Position numbers and translations under genes: made by a program. The notes beneath the pieces are model-generated. The model worked only from the letters and a program-made list of their open reading frames with translations. It had not been told where the DNA came from and searched no databases. A stretch of 6,839 nt of DNA. Origin: DASZTU01 sp035493835. Its GTDB lineage: Bacteria > Pseudomonadota > Alphaproteobacteria > Rhizobiales > Devosiaceae. The stretch lies in the NCBI GenBank assembly GCA_035493835.1, contig DATJHO010000009.1, forward strand, positions 1 to 6,839, given 5' to 3'. Positions 6,185-6,839 of the stretch are shown here, one piece after another (the first letter of the stretch is position 1; each line of letters starts with the position of its first letter).

Positions 6185-6721
6185 CTAACGGCACAGGCCC
6201 AGGGCCAGCACGCACACGCCTTGCTGGCTATTGGGCGCGTAGTTGTTCTGGAGAAAGCCAAAACCGTCATCGGCAAAGAGCGGAATCTTGGTCCAGCCTG
6301 TAAGCTGCGACCAGCCCAGGATCTGCCCCGTAAGTGTCGGGAAGGTCAGCTGCAAATGCTCGACGTGAATGCCCGGATAGCGGATATTTGGCGAGAACAG
6401 CCCGTCGCTGGAATAGGTGCCGCTCGGCGTCGTGATGATGTGGACGAAGTTGGTCTGGCCATAGCCGATCTTGCGGATGACGGTGTCCGACTCGGGTTCC
6501 AGCGAGACATTCGATTCGGTGCCGACCGCGTAGTAGTCGCCGTTGAACTTGGCGAGGTGCGTATCGAGCGCCTTGCCGTAGGTGAATGGCGGCCGTTCTG
6601 CCACAGCAGCGAATGTCGGGCCGGGCTGCAATTGCGCAACCGCAAACCCGGAAAGTACGCCAACAACGATGCCGGCCATTGCCAGCCTCGTTGGTACAAT
6701 TATTTTTTCATCAAAGAACAT
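6185..6721 (-). CDS. uncharacterised membrane-anchored or exported protein
   Basis: I do not recognise a family. The 178-residue protein begins MFFDEKIIVPTRLAMAG, and a hydrophobic stretch at about 14-29 (LAMAGIVVGVLSGFAV) ends in AVAQLQPG. It is either an uncleaved membrane anchor or a signal peptide. The rest should be periplasmic. It is rich in Gly, Thr, Ser and aromatics (NGDYYAVGTESNVSLEPE, YGQTNFVHIITTPSGTYSS), suggesting a compact beta-rich domain. It ends CVLALGLCR, two cysteines seven residues apart that could form a disulfide. I chose ATG at 6719-6721 because GGGGA stands 7 nt upstream (6729-6733); a TTG at 6742 would add seven residues. It converges on the hydrolase gene and has a CtrA-like box upstream. 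Confidence 0.75.
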   Translation of the reverse strand: MFFDEKIIVPTRLAMAGIVVGVLSGFAVAQLQPGPTFAAVAERPPFTYGKALDTHLAKFNGDYYAVGTESNVSLEPESDTVIRKIGYGQTNFVHIITTPSGTYSSDGLFSPNIRYPGIHVEHLQLTFPTLTGQILGWSQLTGWTKIPLFADDGFGFLQNNYAPNSQQGVCVLALGLCR

Positions 6722-6752
6722 TGCAACGTCCCCATCGGCCAATGCCGCGCTG

Positions 6753-6767
6753 TTAACGCTTTATCAA
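6753..6767. promoter_or_regulatory. near-consensus CtrA-like box in a divergent promoter region
   Basis: Read leftward this is TTGA-TAAAGCG-TTAA (one mismatch to TTAA-N7-TTAA), with the TTAA half inside GTTAAC. It starts 32 bp before the ATG of the exported protein and 40 bp before the probable divergent start at 6807, so it could control both. A -35-like TTGACC lies on the minus strand at 6790-6785, with no good -10 at standard spacing. Confidence 0.4.
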
Positions 6768-6806
6768 CCATGAGAGATGGGGCCGGTCAAAGGAAGGTGA
6801 TCGTTA

Positions 6807-6839
6807 GTGTTAATTTGGGTGGTTCGGGTGTTGGCGCGA
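6807..6839 (+). CDS. start of a probable rightward gene, cut by the window end
   Basis: GTG at 6807 opens an 11-codon frame that runs off the window (MLIWVVRVLAR), a hydrophobic N-terminus that could begin a membrane segment. It is preceded by AAGGAAGGTGATC (6790-6802). Apart from one extra A, this matches the full complement of the 16S rRNA 3' end, and GGAAGG ends 9 nt before the GTG. The strong ribosome-binding site is the main evidence; the protein itself cannot be identified. A GTG at 6797 in another frame overlaps the ribosome-binding site and is less likely. Confidence 0.4.
   Translation, partial: MLIWVVRVLAR

Overview
The window is GC-rich bacterial DNA that looks alphaproteobacterial, most likely Hyphomicrobiales and perhaps Devosia-like. 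This is an inference from three things: the style of the intergenic palindromic repeats (CCGGGTCAAGCCCGGGGATGAC type), CtrA-like TTAA-N7-TTAA motifs, and an ispH/rnhA gene cluster. No rRNA, tRNA, CRISPR array, transposase or phage gene is visible.

Left edge (1-315): the remnant of a calcineurin-like metallophosphoesterase runs in from outside the window. It stops being recognisable exactly where an intergenic palindromic repeat begins, so it looks 3'-truncated. Positions 316-2254 hold a tight minus-strand operon, ispH > GNAT acetyltransferase > rnhA. Both junctions are ATGA stop/start overlaps, so the three genes are probably translationally coupled. They supply the last step of the MEP isoprenoid pathway, an acyl-CoA-dependent N-acetyltransferase of unknown target, and RNase HI.

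A 102-bp divergent intergenic region separates ispH from a plus-strand gene for a 753-residue protein of the pyruvate,phosphate dikinase (PPDK) family. Its phosphohistidine and PEP/pyruvate domains keep every key residue at classical PPDK spacing. Its N-terminal ATP-grasp domain is about 117 residues short and seems to lack normal ATP-site residues. This is the most unusual protein in the window.

A 382-bp gene-free stretch follows, containing a repeat-like hairpin, a perfect palindromic CtrA-like box and a possible leader region. It precedes a plus-strand, membrane-anchored SleB/CwlJ-type cell wall hydrolase. A convergent minus-strand gene encodes an unrecognised membrane-anchored or exported protein of 178 residues. 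Its upstream region carries a second, near-consensus CtrA-like box and is shared with a probable divergent gene whose first 11 codons end the window.

Overall this is mostly housekeeping and envelope chromosome. I do not see a clear new multi-gene system. The best leads are the PPDK-like protein with an altered ATP domain, the acetyltransferase embedded between ispH and rnhA, and the two CtrA-like boxes in front of envelope genes.
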